From the NCBI GenBank assembly GCA_023634235.1, contig JAMKCF010000002.1:6314722-6378721 (forward strand): a DNA stretch of 64,000 nt, written 5' to 3'. Numbering within the stretch: position 1 is the first letter of the stretch; the number at the start of each line of letters is the position of its first letter. The translations under genes and the position numbers were made by a program. The notes below the pieces were generated by a model. It made no database searches. It was given only the letters and a program-made list of their open reading frames with translations, and had not been told where the DNA came from. Shown one piece after another: positions 43,521 to 55,200 of the stretch. This DNA is from Pisaster brevispinus. Taxonomy: Eukaryota > Echinodermata > Asteroidea > Forcipulatida > Asteriidae.

Positions 43521-44575
43521 ACGTAAATTATAACCACTCGTACCACTAACAAACCTTTGTTTGTTTGTTTTTCTTTTGCTTTCCCAATATTAAAGTAAAC
43601 GCTGTAAAAATGGTGTGCGTATTCGTGTTTGTTTTTATGATGCAATAATATTTTGGAGTAGAACATGTGGCAATGTGTTTCGTTGGTTTTTGCTAACCAA
43701 AAAGTTTAAATCAAAGGAATGTTAGCTTTTGTTTTACAATTGCACCAGATTACTACCCTGCTCCTCAAACAAAATGAGTTTAACATCTAAACAAAAACAA
43801 ATAAAAAATGTAATTATACTTCTCCAAAAATATAAACAATTTACATAATATAGTTACAAAGGAACCTGTTCGGCTTTAGGTTAGGTTTATATAATCGTTT
43901 TGTAGTAAAACTATTGTTGCAAATTCAGTGTTGGTTCCCAGTGCTCTGTACACCATCGAGGCAATATGTAAATCGGCTTCGCCCCAGTTTCTCCTTGTCG
44001 CAACACAATAAACCAAATAACCCCTTGCATTAATCGTATGATAATGACCCAACGACTAAGCAAACACAAACAAAACAAAACCCGTTGTCAAATAACTGAT
44101 GTATTTAATGTATTACCCAAATTTGGCAAAGTACTCAACATGGAAGAGGCTGTTTCCAGCTCCGTCCGATGTATATACGCAGTGATAAACTACTACACTG
44201 ATTGAACAAGACGTTGCACTTAATCTGAGCGATAAAGTCCTTAGAGCATATTTTAGCCTCGTTCAAAACTAGTTACACGTATTCACATAGAGGTGTGGGG
44301 ACAAAGACCCATAAGAAACATTGCTATGACAGCGTATTTTCGACGGTAAATATAAATCCGTGCATATGGATCTGTACAATCACATTACCGCCACTGTAAA
44401 CTAAAGCTAAGTTGCGAGACGGAGGCTCTGCTACAGCAAGAGAACTTCAGCTGTATAGAGTGAAACCTCATTTCTACTCAAAATCTGCAACAACCTTAGG
44501 ACGGGCTACTTTAAAATGCACTGCGTGTATATAGAGACCTAAGCCAGAGCAGGCAGTATAACAAGAAACACTTAC

Positions 44576-44625
44576 CTTGGTTTGTTTTGTTATAGTCCAA
44601 GCTATCGAGAGTTCCGCTTTTCTGA
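44576..44625 (-). other. Predicted non-coding exon 1 of C1q copy B
   Basis: It ends in a near-consensus donor AACCAAG|GTAAGTG on the minus strand. It contains AAAAGCGGAACTC, shared with the copy-A site, and no ATG. The 5' end is estimated from the TATA-like box about 25-30 bp upstream. Confidence 0.55.
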
Positions 44626-44639
44626 TGCTGATGGTACGA

Positions 44640-44726
44640 CGCGTATAAATACTGTTGCATTTTTGGTTGAAGTGAACAAAAATATACATTGTGTTTTGAT
44701 TGACACTCGATGAGCAGCCAATCATA
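44640..44726 (-). promoter_or_regulatory. Predicted promoter of C1q copy B
   Basis: Minus-strand GTATTTATAC (TATA-like, about 44643-44652). An inverted CCAAT box lies at 44714-44725 (plus strand gcagccaatcat). Both are conserved before copy A. Confidence 0.5.
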
Positions 44727-46129
44727 CTCACTTGTTAAAGTCACTGAATGAAAGAAGTGACTTTTAATGTTGTATCACTGGTTGGAATGAAACTGTGTTC
44801 CGAATGGAGGTCAATTATGCCAAACTTTTTAGTTTCGTTTTTAAAAACGTCATGCGTTTACATGTACATCCGCCTTACTACGCTGCTCTGCCAGATTGCT
44901 TCCTGAAGTACCAGGCCCGTTACTTTCCAGTTCCGCTCAAAATGACGTCAATATCTAAAGGCTGTTGGTTAAAGCGCAAGTTGTTTTTCTCTCTTCAAAA
45001 CAAAGCTGTGTACTTTACAAATCTATTCGATAGAGATACGTTTCTTCTACTGTTATACATGTGCACCACAGGATACACCCCCTGTATATGACGTCACAAG
45101 CCAAAACCAGAGCCCTCCCTACGGGTCAATAAAGATAACTCATTGGCTGAGAGTTGTGCGGGCCTCACAAAAAGTCGTTCACGTTTCCAATAATTAGGCA
45201 GCGATGGCAGCCAATCCATTGACATTACTTGTAGAAAATGTTTTGATTAGGGTGCACCACCATAAGGACACAGTTGTATAATATTTCCAGCAAATGTTCG
45301 ATTTAAATTTTTGTATTTTTGTTTTCATGAAAATGATACATTGCCGTAAATTTATTGTTATGAACATTTGTAGTTCAATTAATCAACTAATGATACTATT
45401 TAAATGAAACGAAATAAAGTGAATAGTTTTTTTTACGGTAGCATCATCATACTTTTAGATGCCCCAAGCTGGCCGGCTTTTCCTGGCGACAAAGCCGGGA
45501 GCCGCTTCTAGGAGAAGTGCACGTGACCGGGATGCAGAAAATTGTGTTTCTCCAGGTGGTAATGTCCCCCATGCGGTATAAAAAAGGTGTACTTTGTAAG
45601 ATGTATAATTTCTTCTGAGATCGCCTTCATTTGAATTAATGGGGGGAAAATATCAGGGACAGATTTCCATAAACTTCGGTGCGGTGCCTATCGCGGTCCC
45701 CGTGCATTTTCGAGGGCTTTGGGATCCAGGGTCACTTTGGTTACCGGCTTGGTGCAGTTCTCGCAGGTGCGGGGCCAGTGACCGAGTGGGGTTCTTCCAG
45801 CCATTTAGGGCTTCTGACGGGAGACTTTGTGGTGGTAGAAGTACAAATCCATAAACGTTTAATAAAATTACACTTTTCTTAATTTTATCATATCGAATGC
45901 TTCTTACATTCATGACCAATAATTATCAATAAAACACCGTGAACAGTTTCTAAACAAACTCGTCGAGGCATTTCTTCTTTCCACTATGATTATTGTAAAT
46001 TTTATGGTTTTTTTAATCCAGATGATAAACTTTTAATTGAAATCCTAAACAATAATCTTAAAACCTGTTTTGTTTTTCAGTCAGCCTCGTCATCCTTGTT
46101 TTTCGTTTGTATGTATTGATTCTTTGTTA
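44727..46129. other. Upstream flank of C1q copy B and a GC-rich block
   Basis: Homology to 16.6-16.8 kb continues to about 44940. 45460-45850 is clearly GC-richer than its surroundings and has a minus-strand stretch with CENC; I cannot assign it to a gene. Confidence 0.45.
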
Positions 46130-46210
46130 TTTTATGTTGTTCTACAGGGATTTGATCCTTGTTAAAGGCGCTTTATAAATACATACATTAGTATTATTAT
46201 CGTTTTTATT
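46130..46210 (+). repeat. SINE-type 3' tail
   Basis: ttgttaaaggcgctttataa followed by a tac/att-rich tail. The window's right edge carries the reverse complement of the same phrase (ttatatagcgcttttaacaa) next to an AAT tract. Confidence 0.5.
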
Positions 46211-48619
46211 ATTTTAAATATACTATGGAAGAAACCGAGTAAACAACAAAACAATTTAAAACAAGTATGGAATAAAAAATTCAATATATAAAGTACCAAA
46301 AGTTATCAACTTCAAATACGTGTCACAATTACTGCAAACGTTTATAGTAAATTGTTAAAAATATTTTAAAACAACTATTAAACATGTTTTTTTTTTCATT
46401 TGTGTAGTTGTGTTGATGGCTATAAGCCTACTTCAGACATTGTTATTATACTGTGGATTTCGGAAGATTGTTAGTTTATTTATTATTTACAGCTGTATAT
46501 TGACTATATAAACCTACGACAGACTAAGTAACAATAGGTCCACGTAGCTACCCTGTCACTTTGCTTACTACTCCAAGTTTGATTTGTTGATACAAATCAC
46601 AGCTTTAATAGCTTACATATAAACTAAATGGGTATGCATAATTTCTCAAACAAGCTATGCATAAAGGGTCATAGCGTCACCAAATCAAAAATCAGTCATT
46701 CCTATTTGCTTTTGCTGTCGATTCTTCGATTTCACATACGGCAAGAAGATACTTCGCGAGTAGTGAGTTATCAGAGCAATTATTTATTTTATATTTTTTT
46801 TCAACTTGAAATGCAAACGATGTATTTTCTTAAACGCGATATTTGGTCGTTGATGATGTCTGGGACCATAACCAGTTTTTTTTTCTGAGCGCAGCCATTC
46901 AGCCGAGCTGATTTCCTAAAGAATCAGAGCAGGTCTTAGTTATATGACTATCCGGCATGAATTCAGTCAACAACTCATATCCTACAAAACAGCAGTAAAT
47001 TCCGGCAGTAGCAAATTTATCTGCGAGATCTTAAACCTATTGCAACTTAATGTCCGATAAGGTAATCCATACAGCAGAATGTTCTTTGAGGTTAAAGGGA
47101 ATAGTCATATAGACAGCTCATATGGCCCATGCAGGGTTGCATGCTAATCAAATTAAGCTAAATACAATAATGCTTATTACCGGAATAAATTACATTACCG
47201 ATTTTGCGTAAATGTTTAAATTATACAAAAATCAGACTAAATGTAAAAATCATCACATCATTGAATTAAATCAACCCACGACTATGAAGGTCTAAACAAT
47301 GAATTTGTGGATGTGATTGCAAAGAACCTATTGGAAAAGTAGCTGATTACTCAAAACCATTAGGGGCAAGTACCGTGTGTTTGGCCCAATGCGTGTTATC
47401 TCAAGCCAACCTCATGACTGGGTTCTCCTTAGGCATCACTTTACACAAAGCATTCCTACTGCTTACTCTTGTCGTAGTGACCAAACCACCAAATAAAAAA
47501 GGGTTACGCCAATTAGTGTGTGATATGTTGTGCTCCAAGATGGCATGCAAGGGAGGTGGCGGGATTTTAATTATCGAAAGTGATTTGTTTTATAACAGAC
47601 AATTTAACACTGATTAAATAGAAGTTATGTGTCATTTAACTTCTTGGACACCTTATCTGTCCCAGAGAGACTGCTCAGAACAGTCAAACAACACATCAAT
47701 CTCCACGGCAAAGACTAGAGGGCAGTTTCATAGTGTTCCGACCATGTTTAGCAATGCATTGCTCCTAGTTTCGAACAACTCATCCAGACTGTCAAGTTGC
47801 AATTAATTGCGTAATTTCCAAAAACAAAAGCCGACGGCAATTGTTTCCTCTCGATCACGTTTGCACGTGTTTGCTTCTGCAGCTGAGATATCCGCAAAAA
47901 GTCAAGTGATGACATTTAACCATTGGCTGCGCAGTTGGTTTGTATTGACAGTTAGTGTTTCAATGATACAACGAATTTAATTTTTAGTAATGCATTTTCA
48001 CTTATTATTTTTCAATTATATTTGTATTTATGAAGGCCGGGCTGATTGAGAATGATTCAGCACACTACCATAAAGCATCCCAAAAGTAGCAGGGGAAAAT
48101 AACCCTGAAACTACACAGCCGCAATTACTTTCCGTCAAAGTTGTCAGTTAGGTCATAGAACAACCCCAAAACACAAAAGACTGAGACAAACGAACTTATT
48201 GAGATGGAATAAATGAACTGGCTACATGTAGTTTATTTGGATTCCTCAACATTTTTTCACAATAGCCTCATTTGTAGACAATGTCAATATTGTAGCTCAT
48301 GAACATGGACAAGTAATGGTTGACAATTATTAAATCATCCTTTGGTTACTGACAGAAGGTTTACAACGAACACATCAGCAGAACTAGGGTAACGTTTTTG
48401 GAGGTAGAGGGGGATGAACCATTTGTATCTAACGGAGGGGGGCACTTCTGTTTAAAACATCTGCTGTTTTGTTTTGTCATTTGCTCCCCCCCCCCACATC
48501 CCGATACAGTACGCATGCTCCCTAGAGGGGAGGGACCCTAGGTACCCTTATTTGCAAAATATGTGATGTGTTACACATCATCTTCTGGATACGTATTTTG
48601 CCTTGGGGCTGTTAAATGA
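46211..48619. other. AT-rich intergenic; no gene seen
   Basis: Only short frames. An 80-codon plus frame (47375-47617) shows no domain. A run of Cs lies near 48486. Confidence 0.45.
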
Positions 48620-48981
48620 TTAGATGAACTTCTGTTCAAACAAGTCGTCGATGAAGAGTTGTTTTTTATGCCTGTCATGGAGTACAATGGGGTCTTCGGT
48701 GGTTCGTCCTAGACTTTCTTCCCGGTAAGAATATTTGGATTGGTGTTCCTTTTGTCTTAGTTGTCCACATTGAGCAACTTGAAATTTTCAGCTTGTGATA
48801 CAGGTATGTCCAGTATTGTTGTTGTTGTCCATTGCACAAAGTAATTTTCTAACCGGTGCATTGTTAAAGTCATGTTAATGCTCGCCCAAAACTGTGTCAG
48901 GTACCAACTATTGCAGACGCATTTGTGGTAGAGGGTGTATGTGGCTCCGGCTTCCCCTGCATACCTTTTCCCGACGCAAAA
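48620..48981 (-). pseudogene. Unidentified coding-like remnant in two frames
   Basis: The minus strand is open from 48981 to a TAA at 48757-48759. It reads like protein: GEAGATYTLYHK, TQFWASINMTLTMHRLENY, then PVSQAENFKLLNVDN. A second frame, open from 48787 to TAA 48620-48622, takes over at that point with GQLRQKEHQSKYSYREESLG and ends KKQLFIDDLFEQKFI. The two join naturally if one frameshift lies near 48760. Composition is soluble-protein-like, with Trp, His and charged residues and no low complexity. I do not recognise the family; it could be the end of a transposon protein or a damaged last exon. No neighbour helps. Confidence 0.45.
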
Positions 48982-50879
48982 TTACGGCTTTTAATTCTGA
49001 AAATGTCTGCTTATGTTTCTTGTGACTTATGTTTCTTGTCTTTTCTTGTGTTGTTCACAAAATTATCGTGTTTCCACGAAACTTTTGATTTTATTGAAAA
49101 CGTAAATCTTCAGTGTCATTTTAGTATGTTGGTTATTTTAAAACGACACTGATATTCATTGACAAATGCATCTTTGCACTTGTTCATCTCAACCCCTTCT
49201 TTAACCACACGCTTTTATCTTGTTGATCACCTGGTCGATCGTTCAATTAGATTCACGACTTAGGCTTGAATAACGCTTCTTGACTTCTTGTTAATCTAGA
49301 TCACCCTTTTGACAAGCTGTAGCTCCTTTTGATTCACCTGCTGACTCCTAAACATATGCCTCGTTCAGACTAGTACACTTTTGGAACTTGTCTAGGGTGG
49401 TCGACCACAGTACAGTCATGGCATATCAGTAGCTTAACCCTCCTTAGTGCCATTTTATTTATTTTGTATCTAAACAAATATAAGTTCCTCAACTACATCT
49501 AGCAAAATAGCATGCCAACTGACTTGTTACCATCGGGGTTGTTTTTCGCACAAAACAATCAATCAACGACCTGGTTTTTCCATAGGAATTTGGTTTTCCC
49601 ATAGGAATTTGCTTTGGTGTCAGTTCCTTGTTTGCAACATTACAATGGATAATCGCTAGGGTTATTGGAGCAGGGGCAACAAAGAAGTGTAGAGGGTTTA
49701 TCAAAGTGCCAAACGAGTCAGACTGTGCCCACTGGACTAGTGGGAAAGACCATTCAAAACAGATTAGGGGATTATAGCTGTCTTTAGTAATAAAACATGG
49801 GTGCTAATTCCACGAGTTGCAGAGGCAAAGGGGAAGTTAAGTGGTATAAACTATGAAGAGACACATGTGGGCTAATTTCAAAGGAAACTTGGCTAGAATA
49901 TATTTATATTAGTCACAAGGTTCTATATCTAATAGTTTGGGCGATTTAAACGCGATTGTGTTCTCCAAAACATGTATTACACGCAAAATATCAAACGGAC
50001 ACTTGAAAAGTACCTGATGGCATAAGTGTGTTATTTTTGTTTATGGTGTCACGAAGGGTTAAAGTTTAGACCAGTGTAGCGTCTTCTATTGTTTGTGTGC
50101 AACATAAACATTGTCAGCTTTCTCCTCGTTTTTAGGTTCTTCCAGTTCACCTTTATTTAGGTTTAATGTACTCAGAATGCTCTGTATGGCAAAATTTGTA
50201 GTCAACCCATCGACTCCTTCTGGTGAAACTTGGGTCACATCACGACACAATAGGTAGACGATTCAATGACCGTTGTCGTCTGTGGCAGGGGCGTAAAACA
50301 ATTTGGGTTCCACCAATTCTTCCAAATAGCCCCGGCAAAGGTTTTGCCCACATATTTATGTGAGAAGCTCGGAAACAACAAACTTCCTGATTAATGTTGC
50401 ACATTCCAGTTGGCTGGCTAAGTGAAGAGAAAGAGCAACGTCTGCGGACAAAATGTTGTACCAAAGACTAGAGTGGCTGTAAAGACTGCGAACACAAAGT
50501 CAACACATCTAATGCAGTGTCTGTAGTTTTATAGTTGAATGCAATTTTTAATTATTGATCTTTTAAAATTTGCGCTCAAGGTTCACAAATATTGAGTTTT
50601 TACAAATAGTTTGCGTCATCAAATTGGCGCAATGCGCAATTTTGGGAAATTGTGCGCCTTTATTACTTTTGCTTTTAGCAGTTTTTTGTTTAATATGACA
50701 CCGTAAAACAAATTGCATTTCCTCAGCCTCACTACTACCTATTCGTTCCCTGTGGTAAACAATTTCACCGCGCCAAACCTTCCCACGGTTGCCTTGATCG
50801 ATCAACCCCTGGAAGTGGTACTTTGAATCAAACCCTCTTCGTTATATTTGTTCGTTTGTCATGATGATCTAAATAATCC
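48982..50879. other. Intergenic; no gene seen
   Basis: AT-rich, with a small duplication ccataggaatttg (about 49579 and 49599). Nothing else recognised. Confidence 0.45.
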
Positions 50880-51940
50880 CAACCAAATTATACGCCTAAT
50901 GAATACATTTGTTTAATTTTAGGATTCCTCCTAGCCATCATGACGTCAATCCAGAGACCAAGTGAGATGTTTAGAGTTATGGAAACTTAACTTAAAGAAG
51001 GAAACCCCTTAGAAATAAAAAGACATGTCAATAAACATCCACTCTTTACAACTTAATCAACATGATTCGTACAACTTATTTGATCCAAATTCTGTGTAAG
51101 AAAAGTTTGAATCTACCAAACACAAATAATGTTTTGTTTTGTTTTTTTCCATCGCCCCTAAACGTTTCAATCAAATTTGAACTGGAATTTGCATTTTTCT
51201 TATGATTTTGACAACTGCTATGTTGTACCGCTTTTTTTGCAAAACTACCTTGAAAATGGCAATAATTTTAAGGATTGATTCTCAACAAACAAATTAAATA
51301 CGCAACGGTCTGCGCTCCCGACGAACTTGCTGTTAACAACATTGTTTGAAAATGTACTCCAGCAGTAGCAGCTGCAGAGTTCGATGCATCCCTGAAGCTT
51401 TGCAGTGTGAACAGTGACTTATCAATCCATGCAGTATGTAGAGTGTCACGGGTCCTCCTTATACTGTCTCTTGTCATTGCTCCGAATGGTTTCTAAAATA
51501 ATTGATTTGTGTTGAGCTTTCACTAACTCTGTGTGCTTAATATAATTATCTTAGGGTATCAACTATACACATTTTTGTTTTCTTCGAGATAGAAATACAT
51601 AATTATATATGCCTGATGTGCTCCTGACCGAGTCTGTTTTGTCTGACAAGTGTAAAACTTGTAAACGTAATAAGTGTAGCGTTAGCACTCGTTAAGCTTT
51701 CAGGAGAGCTAGCAAATTTACCACTTGTTTAATGAGCACTTTAAATGAGACATGTTCATGAGAGTATGTTGAACTAAAATAATTTAGCAAAACACCAACG
51801 TCCCAAATAGACTTGTAACGTGGACAAGTTGGTTTGCCATTGAGAACACCCCTCATGAACCCTGAGATAAGTGCATTGTTTCCTAAGATTTAGTGTGTGT
51901 CATACACTGGCAAAGTAATTGCTGAAACTGCCGATCGAGC
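50880..51940 (-). mobile_element. DIRS-type remnant 2: broken tyrosine recombinase
   Basis: The minus strand carries GFMRGVLNGKPTCPRYKSIW and VGVLLNYF (about 51870-51790), then VVNLLALLKA, a TAA, and after a gap DSIRRTRDTLHTAWID (about 51468-51421) and FTLQSFRDASNSAAATAG (about 51411-51358). The last block corresponds to the recombinase HxxR box; the His is Gln here (QSFR). The fragment matches 2940-3650 of remnant 1, but keeps about 200 bp more of the C-terminal part and lacks RT and RNase H. The sequence near 50920-50990 occurs inverted at 2740-2840. Not functional. Confidence 0.78.
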
Positions 51941-52032
51941 AGTACTATACAGCTGTATTCTTTAGACCAGCATCAAATAATTTTGCTAAGAAATTACGAC
52001 TGTATATACTTTTTGAGGCTTTGCGTGGTGAG

Positions 52033-52150
52033 GTATCAATATATATTCGGTTTGCGGTAACACCATGGTGTCTATCTACTAGCTATATAGATTTGTCTTT
52101 TGAGGACAGGTCTTGCTTTTTAATTCTACTGATGTTACTCTTTAATATAA
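52033..52150. repeat. MITE-like repeat, 5' end only (copy 3)
   Basis: tatattcggtttgcggtaac, then ctatctactagctatataga and agatttgtctttt, as at 12800-12850 and 37112-37145. A related caccgtgacc-type start may lie at 58025. Confidence 0.6.
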
Positions 52151-53499
52151 TTAAAAAGGAACATTGATTTAAATAAGTATTAATACTGTTCAAATTGAAT
52201 TAAGTTATCTTTATTTTGTGGTGTATACAAAGTAGTACCTTAATATTAATTGCTTTAGTTGGCACTGCACCCATGGCACACCATGTGTTATGTAGGTCCT
52301 AGATGTAACACGTTTCCAGTTTCAGCCCACAAGCAAGTAATACAATTCAATTTCATTGGTAACCCTCATTTACTTTTAACCTTTTGGAAATTTACAGATT
52401 ACTGTTGAAATTTCAAAAGTTTAACGGTAAAAAAGCTATAGATGTACAGAACCAAATCACTACTGTTTCTTTTAAAAGTTCAGTTCAGTTCAGAAAAGTC
52501 TTCCTTTACGTACTGTTATCATTTATTTCTCAAAACTTGTATGCATAATTGATTACTGCACTGTGTTCACCATTTCAAGTTGCTTTATGACGATGCATCA
52601 TATCCGAAGACACTGGTAACTGAAGAAAATATCAATCAGATGCATATTTTGTCAGTGTGACTGGTTCTTTAAATAGTTCCACTAATTTATATTTTTCAGC
52701 ATGAAACGAATGAAACGTTAAAAGTTGATGAACAGAAAGATAAGCAATGGTAATTCGCATTTCCTTTGAAGATTGTAACTTACATAGTATGTTTAGTAAC
52801 CTTTCAATAAACAGCAGATCATCCTCTTGGAAATTACTTTGTTTTCTTTGTTGTCTTTTGTTTGAGTGTTATGTCTGTTAAGTCCTGAAGTATGAGTTGA
52901 TTTTGTTATAAAGCCACCATGTCTCTTAACCGCAGCTTGCTCATTTAATAAATTAGTGTACATTTTACTTCGTTGTTTCTCTATAATACAATAAATAAGG
53001 TGGACCCTCAAACTAGGCACATTGTCAGCATAATATTTTCATTTTCTTACCACACTGTACACTGGCCAGCTGATACGCTGTGATATCCTAAGCTGGACCG
53101 TGCAACGCGTCCTTAAGGGGGGTCAATCAACATGGGACAGTGGTTTGGTTAGAAAGGGCAAACAACTCTGCCAGCATCTTTTGTGTACATAATCGGTCCG
53201 TCAATTGTCTGTCAATATTGTCAATGGCAGATGAACCAAACTATACAAAATAATAAATTCAGCCAAAAAAAAAACCACTGTTTTTTGAGTGATTGTAAAC
53301 GTTCTTTGAGCATTCTGATGGCAGGTTGAGATTCCGAGATGTGCTCCTAAACCTCACTCTGCTAGTGTATAAGCATAGACAAATTAATAAATTCATGTTT
53401 ACTGAATTAATTAAGTTTAAAAATAGTAACAAATAATTAATTAATTTATTTTTAACAATCCTATTTTGTCATTTGTGTTCCCCACCTCTAGTGGTCAAC
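52151..53499. other. AT-rich intergenic; no gene seen
   Basis: No convincing frame. tagttaattaattaattt-type simple sequence lies near 53405-53450. Confidence 0.5.
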
Positions 53500-53730
53500 C
53501 ATCCCCTTCCCCCAATCCCCCTCCCTGTTGTTACCCTCCTTTGTGTTTAGCCGCCTGCTTTGTCTCTGCATTTTCCTCAGCATCATCTATTTCCACTTGA
53601 CTGCTTTTGTTACATCAGTAATGTATACATCAACCTGTTTATGTTTGTAGTCTTGTCATTTAGCTTTCGAGAAAGACTTTGCTAGGGTCGAAACATCAGG
53701 CCACTAACTATTTTTTTTTTGCATTTATAC
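53500..53730 (+). repeat. Penelope-type 3' end fragment (possible)
   Basis: Pyrimidine-rich lead, then agctttcgagaaagac, tttgctag and ggtcgaaacatcaggcc. This resembles the stem-GAAA ending of Penelope elements (compare gaaggtccgg...ggatcgaaagc at 10811-10833), but the CUGANGA part is absent. Low certainty. Confidence 0.35.
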
Positions 53731-54914
53731 CATTAGTCCTTTTGGTTGGTAAGCAGTTTGCAACAGCTAATTATACTTTTTAAATAATTAAATGCTAAAA
53801 AAAAATGTCATAACTGACAAAGTAACCTTAACTAATGCTGCGAGCGCCAAAGATATGCATGCTTTACTTGTAGTCGAACATTGGAAACTAACAAAAATAG
53901 AAATGTGGGTTTTTGCAATTGTTTTTGTTTTGTTCATCAGGGCAAACGTTCTAAATGTACAAATGTCGTAAATTAGCTCGTCAAATTGTCGGGAAATATT
54001 TTAGTTTTATTTAAAATAATGATAGATAGATAAGTAGATAACGCAAGAGGGCGCTACCCTTCAATTGACTTCCTGTAGTCTAACAAAGGAAAACCTACGT
54101 AGAGCAATTTTTAAAGTAGGCTAATCAATTTATTAAACCCTCAAGAGTTTCATAGTTGAATAAAATTCAAAGAAATACCCAACAGGATTATATCTGCTGA
54201 TATATCTTCTCATAAATTTCAAGTTATACATTCAGCAAAGACTTCCCCGTAGTTGATGAACCCTTTATTAAGAGGACTTGTCAAGTTGATGGATCATACG
54301 TTGAGTACCTCCCCCGCTGCATTTCCTTCAGCAGGTAAATCAGTGTGTAGCGCAGCGTGCACAAAACAGCGGCATTCCGGGCCGATAGACGTTTCTGACG
54401 GCAGAGCATTACCTCATGTAGGCCCTATGCTGACCAGAGTGCAGGGGAACGAGAGTTGTCGGGCCTACGGAGGAATGCACGGCAGTCAGGTAGTCAAGGG
54501 GCCGAGAGACACTTAGTGTTCCCCGTGTACGTTGACCAGTATACTTTGAACGGGGGGCGGGGGCGTTCCACGTATTACAGAATCCAATACACAAAGGGAA
54601 TTTGACCACATGCCCCATATTTTTGTTATTATCCTTGTGAATGGGCAAAGACATAACCTTGTTTTTAGTCAGTAAACGCTTATCGTAAATTTAAAGCAAA
54701 AATACAAAATAAATGTATTCAGATTGAACGCAACCAATTTCTTTTCAGCAACACGTTGTATTTAATTCCAATGCTTTCCATAGTATTACAATTAAATTTC
54801 TATATTCTAGAGAAACGTTCATGAAATCATTGTCTGACAAAAATAAGACAAGAAATAGTGAATTACAGCATTTATGTTGGCATTCAGTCTAGGGACAAGT
54901 TGTGTTTCTGTTAA
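53731..54914. other. Intergenic; short GC-rich block
   Basis: 54250-54530 is GC-richer, with an 87-codon plus frame that shows no domain. acgcaagagggcgctac near 54040 also occurs at 19550. Confidence 0.4.
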
Positions 54915-55200
54915 AGGGGCACACCGGCTTCGTTGGGCTATTTGGGCTACAAAATAGGCTAACATATGACTTCAAAGGTCTTCCAGGAATGGAGAAGAAC
55001 GGTTCCTAAAAGAAACCATCAATTTTTTCCGTTTTCGAGAATCTTTCAAAAACGAAGGTCACGTGATTTATCCAAAACGAAAAAGTGGTTCGGATAAATA
55101 ACGTGATCTTTGGAGTTAGTTTTACTTCAGCCGTATAAAAGTAAATTACTGAACCAAATTTAAATCTTTTTTTTTCTACAATTATTCATGAGTATTTGAT
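54915..55200. repeat. Dispersed-repeat-like block with inverted arms
   Basis: aaggggcacaccggcttcg, then ggctatttgggctacaaaat; from memory such phrases recur in marine invertebrate genomes. 55058-55078 (gaaggtcacgtgatttatcc) pairs imperfectly with 55092-55117 (ggataaataacgtgatcttt). Confidence 0.4.

Larger units (their letters stand above)
39409..44575 (-). other. Predicted intron 1 of C1q copy B
   Basis: It runs from the acceptor before the ATG to a strong donor CCAAG|GTAAGTG (minus strand) at 44576/44575. It is longer than intron 1 of copy A because it took in a palindromic element (40142-40528) and a piggyBac (41008-42649). 39540-40140 and 42910-43300 hold nothing recognisable except a G-run (39788-39800). 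Confidence 0.6.

Noticed and set aside
45650..45920. GC-rich 88-codon minus frame with a CENC stretch in another frame
   Set aside because: No further cysteines in place and no recognisable fold; only noted as a GC-rich block.
53660..53700. Hammerhead ribozyme at the 53.7-kb Penelope-like end
   Set aside because: The stem-GAAAC part is present but the CUGANGA core is missing.
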